From NCBI GenBank assembly GCA_029938595.1, contig JAOZUP010000007.1, positions 1 through 24,223 on the forward strand: a stretch of 24,223 nucleotides of DNA, in the 5' to 3' direction. Shown one piece after another: positions 6,832 to 14,654 of the stretch. Below the pieces are notes generated by a model. The model searched no databases. It saw only the letters and a program-made list of their open reading frames with translations, and was not told where the DNA came from. A program made the position numbers and the translations under genes. The stretch is from Thermoanaerobaculales bacterium (GTDB lineage: Bacteria; Acidobacteriota; Thermoanaerobaculia; Thermoanaerobaculales; Sulfomarinibacteraceae). Position 1 is the first letter of the stretch. Every line of letters begins with the position of its first letter.

Positions 6832-7572
6832 ATGAGAATCGGAGAAAGCAGGCTGGAGGCGGCTCGGGAGCGGATCTGGAGTCGACCGTACAACTCGCTC
6901 GACCCGATGGTGCTGCGTCTCGAGGAGGAGGACGCTCCATTGCGCCGGCGAGCCGTTCGGCTTGGGATCGCAGCGGCGATCGTCGCCCATATCGTCCTCT
7001 TCTTCATTGTGTTTCCATCGTATTACGAAGAGAGGATCCTCAAGGTGGGCAGCACACCCCGGGTATACCGGCTCAGGGCGGTCCAGTTCCAGCAGCCTCC
7101 CAAACCGAAGGTCCAACGCACCGTGAGCAAACCCAAAGCGCGCGCGGTTCCGGTACCGGATGCGACGCCCGATGATCCGGAGCCGATCGTCCGCGAGGAG
7201 AGCGCAGACACCTCGGACCTCGACTTCCCCGAGGCTGGAGACTCGGTCATCATTCCCGAGGGTCCGGCAGGTCCGGCCATCGGGCCGATGCAGATCAGCG
7301 GCAACGTGCTGGCGCCGGTGCGCATCCACTCTCCCGATCCCCGCTACCCGGAGGAGGCCCGCCATGCCAGGGTCCAGGGAGTCGTCATCCTGCAGACCAT
7401 CATCAACACCGACGGCAACGTGACCGACGTCAAGGTGCTCAAGGGGCTCCCCTCGGGCCTCACCGAAGCCGCCGTCTCGGCAGTATCGTCGTGGAAATTC
7501 AAGCCAGCCACCCTCGAGGGCCAGCCGGTAGCGGTTTATTATCTTGTTACGGTAAGTTTCTCGGTCCAGTGA
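6832..7572 (+). CDS. tonB: TonB-family energy transducer
   Basis: The product is 246 aa from the ATG at 6832, which has AAGGAG just upstream; an in-frame ATG at 6799 lacks one. A cytoplasmic N-terminus of about 40 residues precedes one membrane helix (about 41-62, LGIAAAIVAHIVLFFIVF). A Pro/Lys/Asp-rich periplasmic spacer and a C-terminal TonB domain (about 160-246) follow, with the classic SPDPRYPEEARHARVQGVVI, VLKGLPSGLTEAAVSAV and WKFKPATLEGQPV motifs. TonB transmits proton-motive energy from ExbB/ExbD to outer-membrane receptors; neither exbBD nor a receptor is in the window. The cytoplasmic extension is longer than in classical TonB but common in this style of transducer. It is possibly co-transcribed with the aminotransferase gene. 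Confidence 0.92.
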   Translation: MRIGESRLEAARERIWSRPYNSLDPMVLRLEEEDAPLRRRAVRLGIAAAIVAHIVLFFIVFPSYYEERILKVGSTPRVYRLRAVQFQQPPKPKVQRTVSKPKARAVPVPDATPDDPEPIVREESADTSDLDFPEAGDSVIIPEGPAGPAIGPMQISGNVLAPVRIHSPDPRYPEEARHARVQGVVILQTIINTDGNVTDVKVLKGLPSGLTEAAVSAVSSWKFKPATLEGQPVAVYYLVTVSFSVQ

Positions 7573-7668
7573 GTCTTTCCGGGAGCCGTAGGCGGGTCGT
7601 TCACGGCCCGCCACCACAATGACCAAAGAAACTCCAAAACAAAAAACTGAGAGCTGCTGGTGCGTGGC

Positions 7669-7694
7669 AAATCCGAAATCCGAAATCCGAAATT
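7669..7694. repeat. Heptamer array AAATCCG (three copies, second occurrence)
   Basis: Three perfect AAATCCG units and a partial AAATT are present, identical in copy number to the array at 2663. It lies about 97 bases after the tonB stop. Confidence 0.85.
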
Positions 7695-7715
7695 GAATAC
7701 GGCGGGTGTGATGCG

Positions 7716-7746
7716 TTCCTAATTCCTAATTCCTAATTCCTAATTC
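7716..7746. repeat. Heptamer array TTCCTAA (four copies)
   Basis: There are four perfect TTCCTAA units and a partial fifth, ending eight bases from the stop codon (7754-7756) of the minus-strand permease gene. Confidence 0.88.
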
Positions 7747-7753
7747 AAAACCC

Positions 7754-8716
7754 CTATCCCGTGATGAGGCGCCACACCGCGACCCACGCCGGCAGCGTCA
7801 CGGTGCAGGCGAGGTAGGAGAAGAACATGGCGCTGCCGACCCGCTGCTCGTCGCCGCCGTAGGTCCTTACCTGGAGGACGAGCGCCACGGCGGGCGCCGC
7901 GGCTGACTCGATGATGAAGAACTCCGCGAGGAGGGGGTTGATGGTGTGCAGATGGGTCAGGTGCAGCGTGAGGGCCGTGAGTGCGGGCAACGCCAGCAGC
8001 TTGACCGACATCGCTCGCACCGCATCCGGAAAGCACGACCGAAGGTTGAAGTCGATGCCGCCGAGGACGGCGCCGAGAACCAGGGCGGCTACCGGGACAG
8101 CTGCCGTCCCAAGGAGATCCACTGCCCCCAGGAGCGGTTTCGGGAGCAGCGCCCCGGCGCCGCTCAGGGCGACGACAATGGCCACCAGGTTAGCGAGCAG
8201 AGGAGGGGTGACGAGATCGCGCCAGCCCGGTCTCGCGCCCGCGTCGCCGGTTATCAAGATCTTCCCCAGGCTCCACAGGATTGGGTTGTAGCCGAGGATG
8301 AAAAGAAAGACATACACCGCGAAGGTGTCGAATCTCTCGGGGAATAGCGCCAGCCCGATCGGCAACACGAGATAGCCGGCGTTCTGCATGCCCGCCACCG
8401 GAAGCATGGATCGTTTCTCGGGGAGTTGGCCGGCGAACACCACTGCGCCCAGCCCCGTGCCGACGAGTGCCATAACCACACCGGCAAGCGGGAGCGTCCA
8501 CCAACCGGGTTGTTTGCCGGGGTCGAGCGTCTGCACGATCTTGGCAAAGATGAGGCAGGGGAGGAAGATCTTTACCGTGGCGCTGGAAAGCCCGTCGATC
8601 TGGTTCTGGCTGATCATTTTCCGGCGCACCATGACCCCGGACGCGAAGATGATCAGGAAGATGACCGTCACTGCGGACACCGTTCCGAAGAAGGCAGTTG
8701 TGAAGGCTTCGATCAC
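7754..8716 (-). CDS. AEC (auxin efflux carrier) family transporter
   Basis: The product is about 320 aa from the GTG at 8716 (IEAFTTAFFGTVSAVTVIFL), which has GGGAGG four bases upstream. The open frame continues to 8911, but those 65 residues translate a repeat element and are not coding. Around ten hydrophobic segments are present, with the AEC-type pattern SATVKIFLPCLIFAKIV in the first half and GAAVPVAALVLGAVLGGI plus LLALPALTALTLHL in the second half. AEC proteins are inner-membrane secondary carriers, in bacteria often for di- or monocarboxylates; the substrate here cannot be told. A heptamer array lies directly downstream. Confidence 0.9.
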   Translation of the reverse strand: MIEAFTTAFFGTVSAVTVIFLIIFASGVMVRRKMISQNQIDGLSSATVKIFLPCLIFAKIVQTLDPGKQPGWWTLPLAGVVMALVGTGLGAVVFAGQLPEKRSMLPVAGMQNAGYLVLPIGLALFPERFDTFAVYVFLFILGYNPILWSLGKILITGDAGARPGWRDLVTPPLLANLVAIVVALSGAGALLPKPLLGAVDLLGTAAVPVAALVLGAVLGGIDFNLRSCFPDAVRAMSVKLLALPALTALTLHLTHLHTINPLLAEFFIIESAAAPAVALVLQVRTYGGDEQRVGSAMFFSYLACTVTLPAWVAVWRLITG

Positions 8717-8870
8717 GCATCCTCCCGGGCCGGGGGAGTCCCCCGACAACGTGGCATTATGCCAGGCTCCCCGGGATTGAGGCGAAACAGGTGCGCGCCT
8801 TGCTACGCGAAGCGGTGAGAAATGCTCAACGAGCCGAGACCGGCTCGAACGACCAGAAGCGGAGTGCGAT

Positions 8871-8957
8871 CGAGCGCCGAAGGCGCGATAGATCCATAGC
8901 CTGGGGCTCACGCCCCAGGCTATGGATATGTCGCCGCTTCGCGGCTCGCGGTTTGAG
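8871..8957. repeat. Three-hairpin composite element, copy 1
   Basis: There are three successive hairpins. The first is GCGCC-GAA-GGCGC. The second is a perfect 16-bp stem (8892-8907 with 8912-8927) with a TCAC loop. The third is GCCGC-TTC-GCGGC. Copy 2 at 14464 shares the outer hairpins and the left arm of the middle one. The element lies between two minus-strand genes and inside the spurious upstream extension of the AEC reading frame. Confidence 0.8.
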
Positions 8958-8974
8958 ACCTGGGGGCCCGGGCC

Positions 8975-9002
8975 AACAGCTAACAGCTAATTGCTAACAG
9001 CT
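8975..9002. repeat. Heptamer array AACAGCT (four units)
   Basis: The units are AACAGCT, AACAGCT, AATTGCT and AACAGCT. The array ends nine bases from the stop codon (9012-9014) of the patatin gene on the minus strand. Confidence 0.8.
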
Positions 9003-9011
9003 CCCGCCGGA

Positions 9012-11228
9012 TTAAAACTGATGGCCGATCGAGAAGTACACCCGGTTCCGGCCCCCCTCGGAGTGCCCGTAGCCGAGGATGGCGGGCCCGATGAAGGTAT
9101 CGGCGCCGACGAAGACGCTCCACGCATTTTGCAGGCTGTCCCAGGTAAGGGGCTCGTCCCCGAAGTAGGCGTTTCCCGCCTCGATGCTGCCACCGGCGTA
9201 GATGAGAACCTGCATCCCGACGATATTCATATTCACGAGGCGGCGGTAGCCGAGGAGTCTTGCCAGAAACACTCTCTCGCCAAACAGCTCCTTCTCACCG
9301 AGCCCGGAGAGGCGGCCGAAACCGCCGATAAAGAAGAGATCGAAGAAGCTCTCCGCCGGTTCGAGATTGTCGCCGTACTCGATAAAGGGGACGATCGTGT
9401 ACTCGCCAAAGCTCTGGGCGTAGGAGGCCGAGCCCCAAATTCTTTCGAACTCGGTCTCCGCCCCCAGGGTCTCCGAGGAGACGGTGTACAAGATGTTGAC
9501 GTCGGCGCCGGAGCGTGGGAAGACCACCGAGTCCTCGGTGTCGATGCGGAAGCTCAAGGTGCCCCCGCCCCGGCGCTCGCCGACGGATTCGAAATCGGGG
9601 TTACCGATGAGCGGTTTGCCGCGGACATCTGACGTGAAGGCGCCGAGCCGGAGCTCGCCCCACTTGCCGAGCACCCGCCCGGCCGCAAGCCGGGCCTCGG
9701 CGGTCCGGAACTCGTACTCGGCGATCGCTTCCCCCTCGAACCAGATCTTTTGCGTCCCGCGTAGGTACTCGGCAGACGGCGCCACAAACCACCGCATCTT
9801 CCAATCCAGGGGCTGGTAGAACTCGCTCGCGATGCCTCCGACGGTGCCGATTTCGAAAAGAGTCTCCCACTCGCCGCCGCGACGGTTGACCGGCAGGAGC
9901 TGGTGGCGGACCGTGAGCGCGTAGCCGTCGTCGCCGTTGAAGTCGTCAAAGAAGCCCACTCCGAACTGCAACGATCCTGGCCCCCATGACGGCGGCGGGG
10001 TGTCCACGACGAGCTCCTTGCTGTCCTCGGCCTCCTCGATGTGGAAGCCGATACGGCCGAAATAGCGGGTGTTGTAGAGCTCGAGCAGAGCTTGAATCAG
10101 GGTGTCGGTGTCGAAGATTTCGGGTACGTCCAGGGTGAGTGCGTCGCGCACCAGGCGGTCGCCGACATGGCTGGTGTTGTCGATTCGCACGGTCTCGATT
10201 GTCATCTTTTCATCCGGTGTGGCTCGAGGCCTGGACGAGAACTCGGCCCATCGCTGCTCGCCGGCGGCGAAACCCCGGAGCGAGTCGGCATCATGGCGCG
10301 CGGCCTCCTCTCCGATCGCAGCCGCCTCTTGGGCGCGGTCGAAAGAGATGAACGAGATGTCGCCGAGATCAGGCCGAATCAGCAGGTCGCTGGGTCCGAG
10401 CAGCGCGACATCGCGATCACGGTTGCTCGCCGTGAGCAGGCTGTTGAGATGGGTGAAGATCTGGACGAACGAGCCGAGCTCCTCGTCCTCCGATATAAGC
10501 GGGCTCGAGATATCGACCGCGATGATGTGCTGGGCACCGAGGTCCTTTGCGATGCCGATCGGGAGGTTGGCGGCGATGCCGCCGTCCACCAGCTCGCGAC
10601 CGTCGAGCATGACTGGGGGCAGGGCGCCGGGGACCGACATCGAGGCTCGCATCGCCTGGGCGAGGTTGCCTGAGGAGATCACGACCGCCTCGCCGTTGGC
10701 GATGTCGGCCGCCACCGCGCGGAAGGGGATCGGCAACCGGTCGAAGTCTGTGGAGGTCACGGCCAAGGATTCGAGGGCGCTCAGCAAGAGATTGAGCTTC
10801 TGCCCTTGGATGACCCCCGACGAAATGGTTGGTTTGAAACCGTTGAAGTGGAGTCGACCGTCGATCATCACCGGCCGGTCGTCCTGCTTGCGGCGGAAGC
10901 TGAGGTCCGTGCGCGGCACTTTGTCGGTGAAGATCCCATCCCAGTCGACGGCTTTCACGACCTCCTCGATTTCGTCCGGCGACCAGCCGGAGGCATACAT
11001 TCCGCCGATGATCGAGCCCATGCTCGTGCTGACGATGAGATCAGGCGCAATGTGGAGCTCCTCGAGCACCCGCAGCACCCCGATGTGAGCGAAGCCCCGG
11101 GCACCGCCTCCGGAAAGGACGAGCACCACCTTGGGCCCATCCTCTGCCGGCTCTTCAGATGCGGCTGGGATGGCCAGGATCAAAGCAAGCAAAACGATCG
11201 TGACGGACCGGATTCGAGAGATTTTCAT
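9012..11228 (-). CDS. Type Vd secreted patatin: patatin phospholipase fused to a 16-strand-type surface-antigen barrel
   Basis: The product is 738 aa from the ATG at 11228 (GGAGG four bases upstream), with a signal peptide ending near AIPAAS-EE. The patatin domain spans about 35-330: oxyanion loop SGGGARGFAHIG (39-50), nucleophile Ser69 in STSMGS, and the dyad Asp215 in LVDGGIAANLP. One POTRA-like segment (about 342-400, IETVRIDNTSHVGDRLVRDA) leads into an Omp85-like barrel (about 420-738) ending in an aromatic C-terminal residue (YFSIGHQF), the Bam recognition signature. The order and length match PlpD of Pseudomonas aeruginosa (728 aa) and FplA of Fusobacterium, lipases carried to the surface by their own barrel. 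The nucleophile motif reads S-x-S-x-G instead of G-x-S-x-G. It stands alone with no operon partner. Confidence 0.93.
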   Translation of the reverse strand: MKISRIRSVTIVLLALILAIPAASEEPAEDGPKVVLVLSGGGARGFAHIGVLRVLEELHIAPDLIVSTSMGSIIGGMYASGWSPDEIEEVVKAVDWDGIFTDKVPRTDLSFRRKQDDRPVMIDGRLHFNGFKPTISSGVIQGQKLNLLLSALESLAVTSTDFDRLPIPFRAVAADIANGEAVVISSGNLAQAMRASMSVPGALPPVMLDGRELVDGGIAANLPIGIAKDLGAQHIIAVDISSPLISEDEELGSFVQIFTHLNSLLTASNRDRDVALLGPSDLLIRPDLGDISFISFDRAQEAAAIGEEAARHDADSLRGFAAGEQRWAEFSSRPRATPDEKMTIETVRIDNTSHVGDRLVRDALTLDVPEIFDTDTLIQALLELYNTRYFGRIGFHIEEAEDSKELVVDTPPPSWGPGSLQFGVGFFDDFNGDDGYALTVRHQLLPVNRRGGEWETLFEIGTVGGIASEFYQPLDWKMRWFVAPSAEYLRGTQKIWFEGEAIAEYEFRTAEARLAAGRVLGKWGELRLGAFTSDVRGKPLIGNPDFESVGERRGGGTLSFRIDTEDSVVFPRSGADVNILYTVSSETLGAETEFERIWGSASYAQSFGEYTIVPFIEYGDNLEPAESFFDLFFIGGFGRLSGLGEKELFGERVFLARLLGYRRLVNMNIVGMQVLIYAGGSIEAGNAYFGDEPLTWDSLQNAWSVFVGADTFIGPAILGYGHSEGGRNRVYFSIGHQF

Positions 11229-11319
11229 GACGCCTCCGATTCCTGCGAGGATCTTATCAGGGCGTGTCGGGTCGCAGCCGCGCCGTCTGCTCGAGCTCGA
11301 AGACCGTCTGGTCACCGAG

Positions 11320-11491
11320 GACGATCTTCATCTCGATCGACGACGTAACCACAGCGGTCGAAAAGGTGAAGGAACTGGGTGGGCAGGTCGTGAACGGACC
11401 CATGGAGGTGCCGGGCGGCGATCTCATCGCCCAGTGTCTCGATCCACAGGGTGTTCTTTTCGCCTTACATTCGTCGGTGTCGTCGAGCTAA
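11320..11491 (+). pseudogene. C-terminal relic of a glyoxalase/VOC family gene
   Basis: In one plus-strand frame, IFISIDDVTTAVEKVKELGG, then QVVNGPMEVPGGDLIAQCLD and PQGVLFALHSS, matches the last ~50 residues of VOC (glyoxalase/bleomycin-resistance) proteins of the CFP32-like type. The remaining ~100-200 N-terminal residues are missing. Sequence upstream of about 11320 is unrelated, and the patatin gene start lies only 90 bases away. There is no ribosome site or plausible start. It is read as a gene remnant left after a deletion or rearrangement. The remaining 11229-11578 interval holds nothing else recognisable. Confidence 0.75.
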
Positions 11492-11578
11492 CCTGCATTT
11501 CTCACCGAGTTTCATGGCGAGGGCCGCGAGGTGCCGCACCCAACGGGGCCGTGCGACAATCGCTGCGGGAGAATCACC

Positions 11579-13363
11579 GTGATTTCGAAAAGATCGAGTC
11601 TGTTTCTTGCGCTGATCACGGTTGCCCTCACCGCCTCAGCCGCGGCTCCGGTGGCCATCAGGGTCGAGATCGAGCCGCTGGGTGCGTCCGGAGCGGCCAC
11701 CGAGGTCGCCGTGATCATCCGGATCTCTCCCGAGGACCGAACCCGGGTCGGCGCCAATGCCATGGTGCGGATCGAGCTCGACGGCGAAGTGCCTCCCGGA
11801 CAGAGTCCACTGTGGGCCGTGCGGGTGAAGAGCGACGGTGGCGCCCGGGTCACCACCGTATGGCCCCCTGGAGAGCACCACTTGAAGGTCGAGATAGCCA
11901 GCCCCAGCGGAGAGGAAACCGGTCTGTGGGTAGGAACGGTGCGGATTCCGTCCTTTGGCGAGAAATCTGAGGTCACCGAACCACCTTCGACACAATCGCC
12001 CGATCCCGACGCCGACAGCGCACCGGCGACCGTGACAGTTTCGGGCACTGTCGTCGCCAAGACGACGGGCGATTCCTTCTCGTCCAAGGTCGATGTCTCG
12101 ACGACACCACCCATACCTGACGATGGAACCGCGGCGACGCCGCCCGACGCTGCCGCGGTTGAGTCGCAAGGGCCCAAAGAAGGCAAGCCCGAGCCCGAGC
12201 CCGAACAACCGCCGGTCGAAACGGCTACGGTTGCTGCTGTCGGCGTGGCGATTGCCGCCTCCGCGGCCCCGCCCCAGCTCCCGTCCGAGCCCGAGCCCGT
12301 GCCCGAGCCCGAACCCGAACAACCGCCAATCGAAACGGCTGCGGTTACTGCTGCCGGGGCGACGATGGCTAAGTCCGAGCCCAAGCCGACGCCCCCGCCC
12401 AAGCCCGCGCCCGAAACCGAAGTGGAAATAATCACGATCGAAGAGACCGTGCAGCCGGCGATCGCCGAACCCCTCCGTTCGGCCGAGCCTGCGGCGGTTG
12501 TCGAGCCCTTGCGCACCGAAACCGCGACGGTGGCGGCCGTTGAGAAAGCTGCGCCCGTGCCGCTCCCAGATGACGTTGCCGCCGCCTACGAAGCATGGAC
12601 TGATGCCGATTTGGGAACCACCGATATGACCGTGATCGTGAGCCGTGGCCGGGAGTCCGTGCCAGGCCTCACTCTGGACGCGCTTCGCCTGCGGATCGCC
12701 AAGACCGAGATTCCGATCGCCGGGATCGGCGACGCCGGCAACTCTCCCCTGTTTCTCGGAGTGGCTGTCGATCTGTCGCCGGCGGATGTCTCCAAATGGC
12801 CTGCGATAAGCCGGGGGCTGGAGCCTCTAGCGGAGCGGGTCGGCGGCGGCCGAGGCCGGATCTTCGTGGCCACGGACGGCTACGAGACCGACTGGGAGGT
12901 CGACCCAGGGAAATTCTCCGAGGCCCTGAGTTCGCCGGCAGGTGGTGACCTGGCGGCCTTGATCGTGACCTCTCTGGCCCGTTTCGAGGGACAACGTGGC
13001 CGGACCTTTCTTATCCTTCTCACCGACGGGCGCTTCGACACCTCCAAGGCGGTCTGGGCCGATGCCACGGCGGCGGTGGATCGTGCGGGCGTACCGATCC
13101 TCGTTCTGGCCATGTGGGATGACGAGTTTCCGCAGCGGGCCCGTAAGACTCTGCAACAGATTGCAGCGGCGTCGGGTGGGAGGCTGTTCCTGGTGCAGGG
13201 CATCGACCAGTTCGGAGGAGTCGTCGAGCGCTACGGTCGGACCATCGATGCCGGCATCGCCCTCCGATTTGAAATGCCGGCGGGGATGAAGAGCCCCTCT
13301 CCGGTCTCGGTGGAGGCCGATGATCGCACCGTGAAAGTCACTGCCCCAAAGATGATTCGTTGA
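11579..13363 (+). CDS. Exported VWA-like domain protein with long Pro/Glu/Ala linker
   Basis: The product is 594 aa from the GTG at 11579 (ISKRSSLFLALITVAL; GGGAG seven bases upstream), with a signal peptide cleaved around residue 23 (TASAAA). An N-terminal beta-rich domain (about 24-130) is followed by a 200-residue low-complexity linker rich in EPEPEP, PPVETA and AAV. The C-terminal domain (about 345-594) resembles the VWFA-related domains abundant in Acidobacteria: VIVSRGRESVPGLTLDALRL, LGVAVDLSPADVSKW, RTFLILLTDGRFDTSK, GVPILVLAMWDDEF and IAAASGGRLFLVQG. The metal site is weak (DLSPA instead of DxSxS), so it may not bind metal. Inferred to act outside the cytoplasm in protein-protein contact. 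It ends near a hairpin shared with the convergent LuxR gene. Confidence 0.85.
   Translation: MISKRSSLFLALITVALTASAAAPVAIRVEIEPLGASGAATEVAVIIRISPEDRTRVGANAMVRIELDGEVPPGQSPLWAVRVKSDGGARVTTVWPPGEHHLKVEIASPSGEETGLWVGTVRIPSFGEKSEVTEPPSTQSPDPDADSAPATVTVSGTVVAKTTGDSFSSKVDVSTTPPIPDDGTAATPPDAAAVESQGPKEGKPEPEPEQPPVETATVAAVGVAIAASAAPPQLPSEPEPVPEPEPEQPPIETAAVTAAGATMAKSEPKPTPPPKPAPETEVEIITIEETVQPAIAEPLRSAEPAAVVEPLRTETATVAAVEKAAPVPLPDDVAAAYEAWTDADLGTTDMTVIVSRGRESVPGLTLDALRLRIAKTEIPIAGIGDAGNSPLFLGVAVDLSPADVSKWPAISRGLEPLAERVGGGRGRIFVATDGYETDWEVDPGKFSEALSSPAGGDLAALIVTSLARFEGQRGRTFLILLTDGRFDTSKAVWADATAAVDRAGVPILVLAMWDDEFPQRARKTLQQIAAASGGRLFLVQGIDQFGGVVERYGRTIDAGIALRFEMPAGMKSPSPVSVEADDRTVKVTAPKMIR
12187..12366 (+). 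repeat. In-frame internal repeat in the VWA protein linker
   Basis: Two copies of a ~65-base unit (12187-12252 and 12301-12366) lie 114 bases (38 codons) apart. They encode EPEPEPEQPPVETATVAA and EPEPEPEQPPIETAAVTA. The frame is kept, so the linker has grown by duplication. Confidence 0.8.
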
Positions 13364-13394
13364 CACGTGAGCTTTTTGCAGAAATTGGAGACAT

Positions 13395-13455
13395 GCGGGC
13401 GGGGATAAACCCCGCCCCTACGGTTCCTTTGTAGGGGAGGGGTTTATCCCCTCCC
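13395..13455. repeat. Hairpin element of the GGGGATAAACCC family, copy 2
   Basis: The left arm (13395-13422) carries GGGGATAAACCCC, and the right arm (13431-13455) is its near reverse complement. The loop is only about 8 bases. The preceding CATGCGGG is shared with copy 1. It lies between convergent genes, with no U-tract. Confidence 0.85.
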
Positions 13456-13479
13456 ATTCGACACGCATTCTTGGCGTCT

Positions 13480-14277
13480 TCAGATCAACCGTTCGTGCAG
13501 CGCCCGTGAGACGGCCTCGAGGCGGTTGGCCGCGCCGAGAGAGCGCAGCACTCCCTGGATGTGGGTGCGTACGGTGTGCACGCTGATGCCCAGCTCTTCG
13601 GCGATCTCCCGCGACTTCTTACCCTCGGCAAGCAGGAGCAACACCTCTAGCTGACGACGGGTCAGATGTGGCGGGTGACTGGTCCCGCGTTGGTCGGCGC
13701 CGGTTGCCGGTTGGGCGCCTGGCACGGTGACTCCCGGGACGTTGGTCTGCGCGAGAAGGCGGTCGATAGCCTCGTCCGCCCGCCGCCGGCGGTGCATCGG
13801 TGTCATCAGGTAAACCAATCGGTACTCGGTCGCCTTTGGCCCGATGACGACGACGATCGAAACCGCTACCCGGATCATCTTGCCGGTGGCGGTGATAATG
13901 GCGATCTCGAAGCTCTGCGGCGCCTCGCCGAGGCGGATCATCTCGTGGAACGCGCCGTGGTCGGCAGCCAGCCGGTTGCCGTGCACGTCTCGCGCCTGGA
14001 TGACCCGTTGGAGGTTGTGGCCGATCACCTCCTCGGCGGTGAAGCCGAAGAGCTCGACGGCGGCGGCGTTCCAGTGGAGGACCATGTTGTCGCCGTCGGT
14101 GGCGACGGCGGCTCGGGCGGCATTCTCGACGATGGTGGGGACGTTGGGGAAGACGACGGGCTCTGCGGTCGATGCCGCGCGCCGGGTGCCTGCAGGCATC
14201 CGGTGGACCTCGGCGACCGCCCGCACGCCTCGGCCGCCGCCCGGCCCGCTTGATCGTTGTTTCGGTTTCTTGGTCAC
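13480..14277 (-). CDS. PAS-LuxR transcriptional regulator
   Basis: The product is 265 aa. A basic, disordered N-terminus is followed by a PAS domain (about 45-160: ARAAVATDGDNMVLHWNAAA, VELFGFTAEEVIGHNLQRVI, then FEIAIITATGKMIRVAVSIV). A linker and a LuxR-type helix-turn-helix (about 204-262: LTRRQLEVLLLLAEGKKSRE, IAEELGISVHTVRTHIQGVL) complete it. There is no receiver domain, so signalling is presumably by ligand or redox state sensed by PAS directly. It binds DNA as a dimer by family analogy; targets are unknown. The start is GTG (14275-14277) with GAGG just upstream. No linked kinase is present. It is convergent with the VWA gene. Confidence 0.92.
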   Translation of the reverse strand: MTKKPKQRSSGPGGGRGVRAVAEVHRMPAGTRRAASTAEPVVFPNVPTIVENAARAAVATDGDNMVLHWNAAAVELFGFTAEEVIGHNLQRVIQARDVHGNRLAADHGAFHEMIRLGEAPQSFEIAIITATGKMIRVAVSIVVVIGPKATEYRLVYLMTPMHRRRRADEAIDRLLAQTNVPGVTVPGAQPATGADQRGTSHPPHLTRRQLEVLLLLAEGKKSREIAEELGISVHTVRTHIQGVLRSLGAANRLEAVSRALHERLI

Positions 14278-14601
14278 AGCTACCTCATCCAGTGGGTGTG
14301 CAGGCCCAACCGAGTCCTGCCACCCTCCAAGACCATCCGCATATCAATGGTATCACTAGCTCGCATTCCTGCCCCGTTCTGCGCATGCGGCAGCCGTTAC
14401 GGCGGGGAACGGGGAACGGAGAGAAATGCAGGCTGTTTTTGAAGATTGACACCCTTCGATTGACCGAGCGCCGAAGGCGCGACAGACTCATAGCCTGGGG
14501 CGTGAGCCGCAGCCATCATCGTCCGAACGTCTGTCGCCGCTTCGCGGCTGGTTCGACCCGTTACAGAGAAACCTGAATATTTCTCGAGAGAGCAATTGAA
14601 A
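14278..14601. other. Gene-free stretch upstream of the PAS-LuxR gene
   Basis: No coding frame is supported here. It contains the presumed upstream region of the LuxR gene, a weak two-copy GGGGAAC heptamer run (14404-14417) and copy 2 of the three-hairpin element (14464-14550). It ends at the terminator of the OmpA operon. Confidence 0.6.
14464..14550. repeat. Three-hairpin composite element, copy 2 (degenerate centre)
   Basis: It shares CGAGCGCCGAAGGCGCGA, CATAGCCTGGGGC and TGTCGCCGCTTCGCGGCT with copy 1 at 8871. The right arm of the central stem has diverged, so only the outer two hairpins remain perfect. Confidence 0.75.
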
Positions 14602-14627
14602 AAACCCGCCGGTTGTCCGGCGGGTTT
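14602..14627 (-). terminator. Intrinsic terminator of the OmpA/HhH operon
   Basis: The perfect 11-bp stem AAACCCGCCGG / CCGGCGGGTTT has a four-base loop. Read on the minus strand it is followed by a run of T (GGGTTTTTTC). It lies 28 bases after the last gene of the operon. It is the only textbook rho-independent terminator seen in the window. Confidence 0.92.
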
Positions 14628-14654
14628 GTGGGGGTTGTTTGTGACGGGAATAGC

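Noticed and set aside
7591..7612. GGCGGG...CCCGCC hairpin after tonB as a terminator
   Set aside because: Short stem, ten-base loop and no following T-run.
8717..8911. 65-residue N-terminal extension of the AEC permease reading frame
   Set aside because: It translates the three-hairpin repeat element; GTG at 8716 has a ribosome site and begins at the expected first membrane helix.
11229..11315. N-terminal extension of the patatin reading frame
   Set aside because: Arg/Ser-rich non-family sequence; ATG at 11228 has GGAGG upstream and starts a clean signal peptide.
11258..11332. Short minus-strand frame (MKIVLGDQTVFELEQTARLR...) upstream of the patatin gene
   Set aside because: Looks protein-like but only 24 codons, overlaps the VOC relic and has no ribosome site; insufficient evidence.
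14545..14560. GGTTCGAC as a possible tRNA T-arm
   Set aside because: No acceptor, D or anticodon stems around it; it belongs to the three-hairpin element flank.
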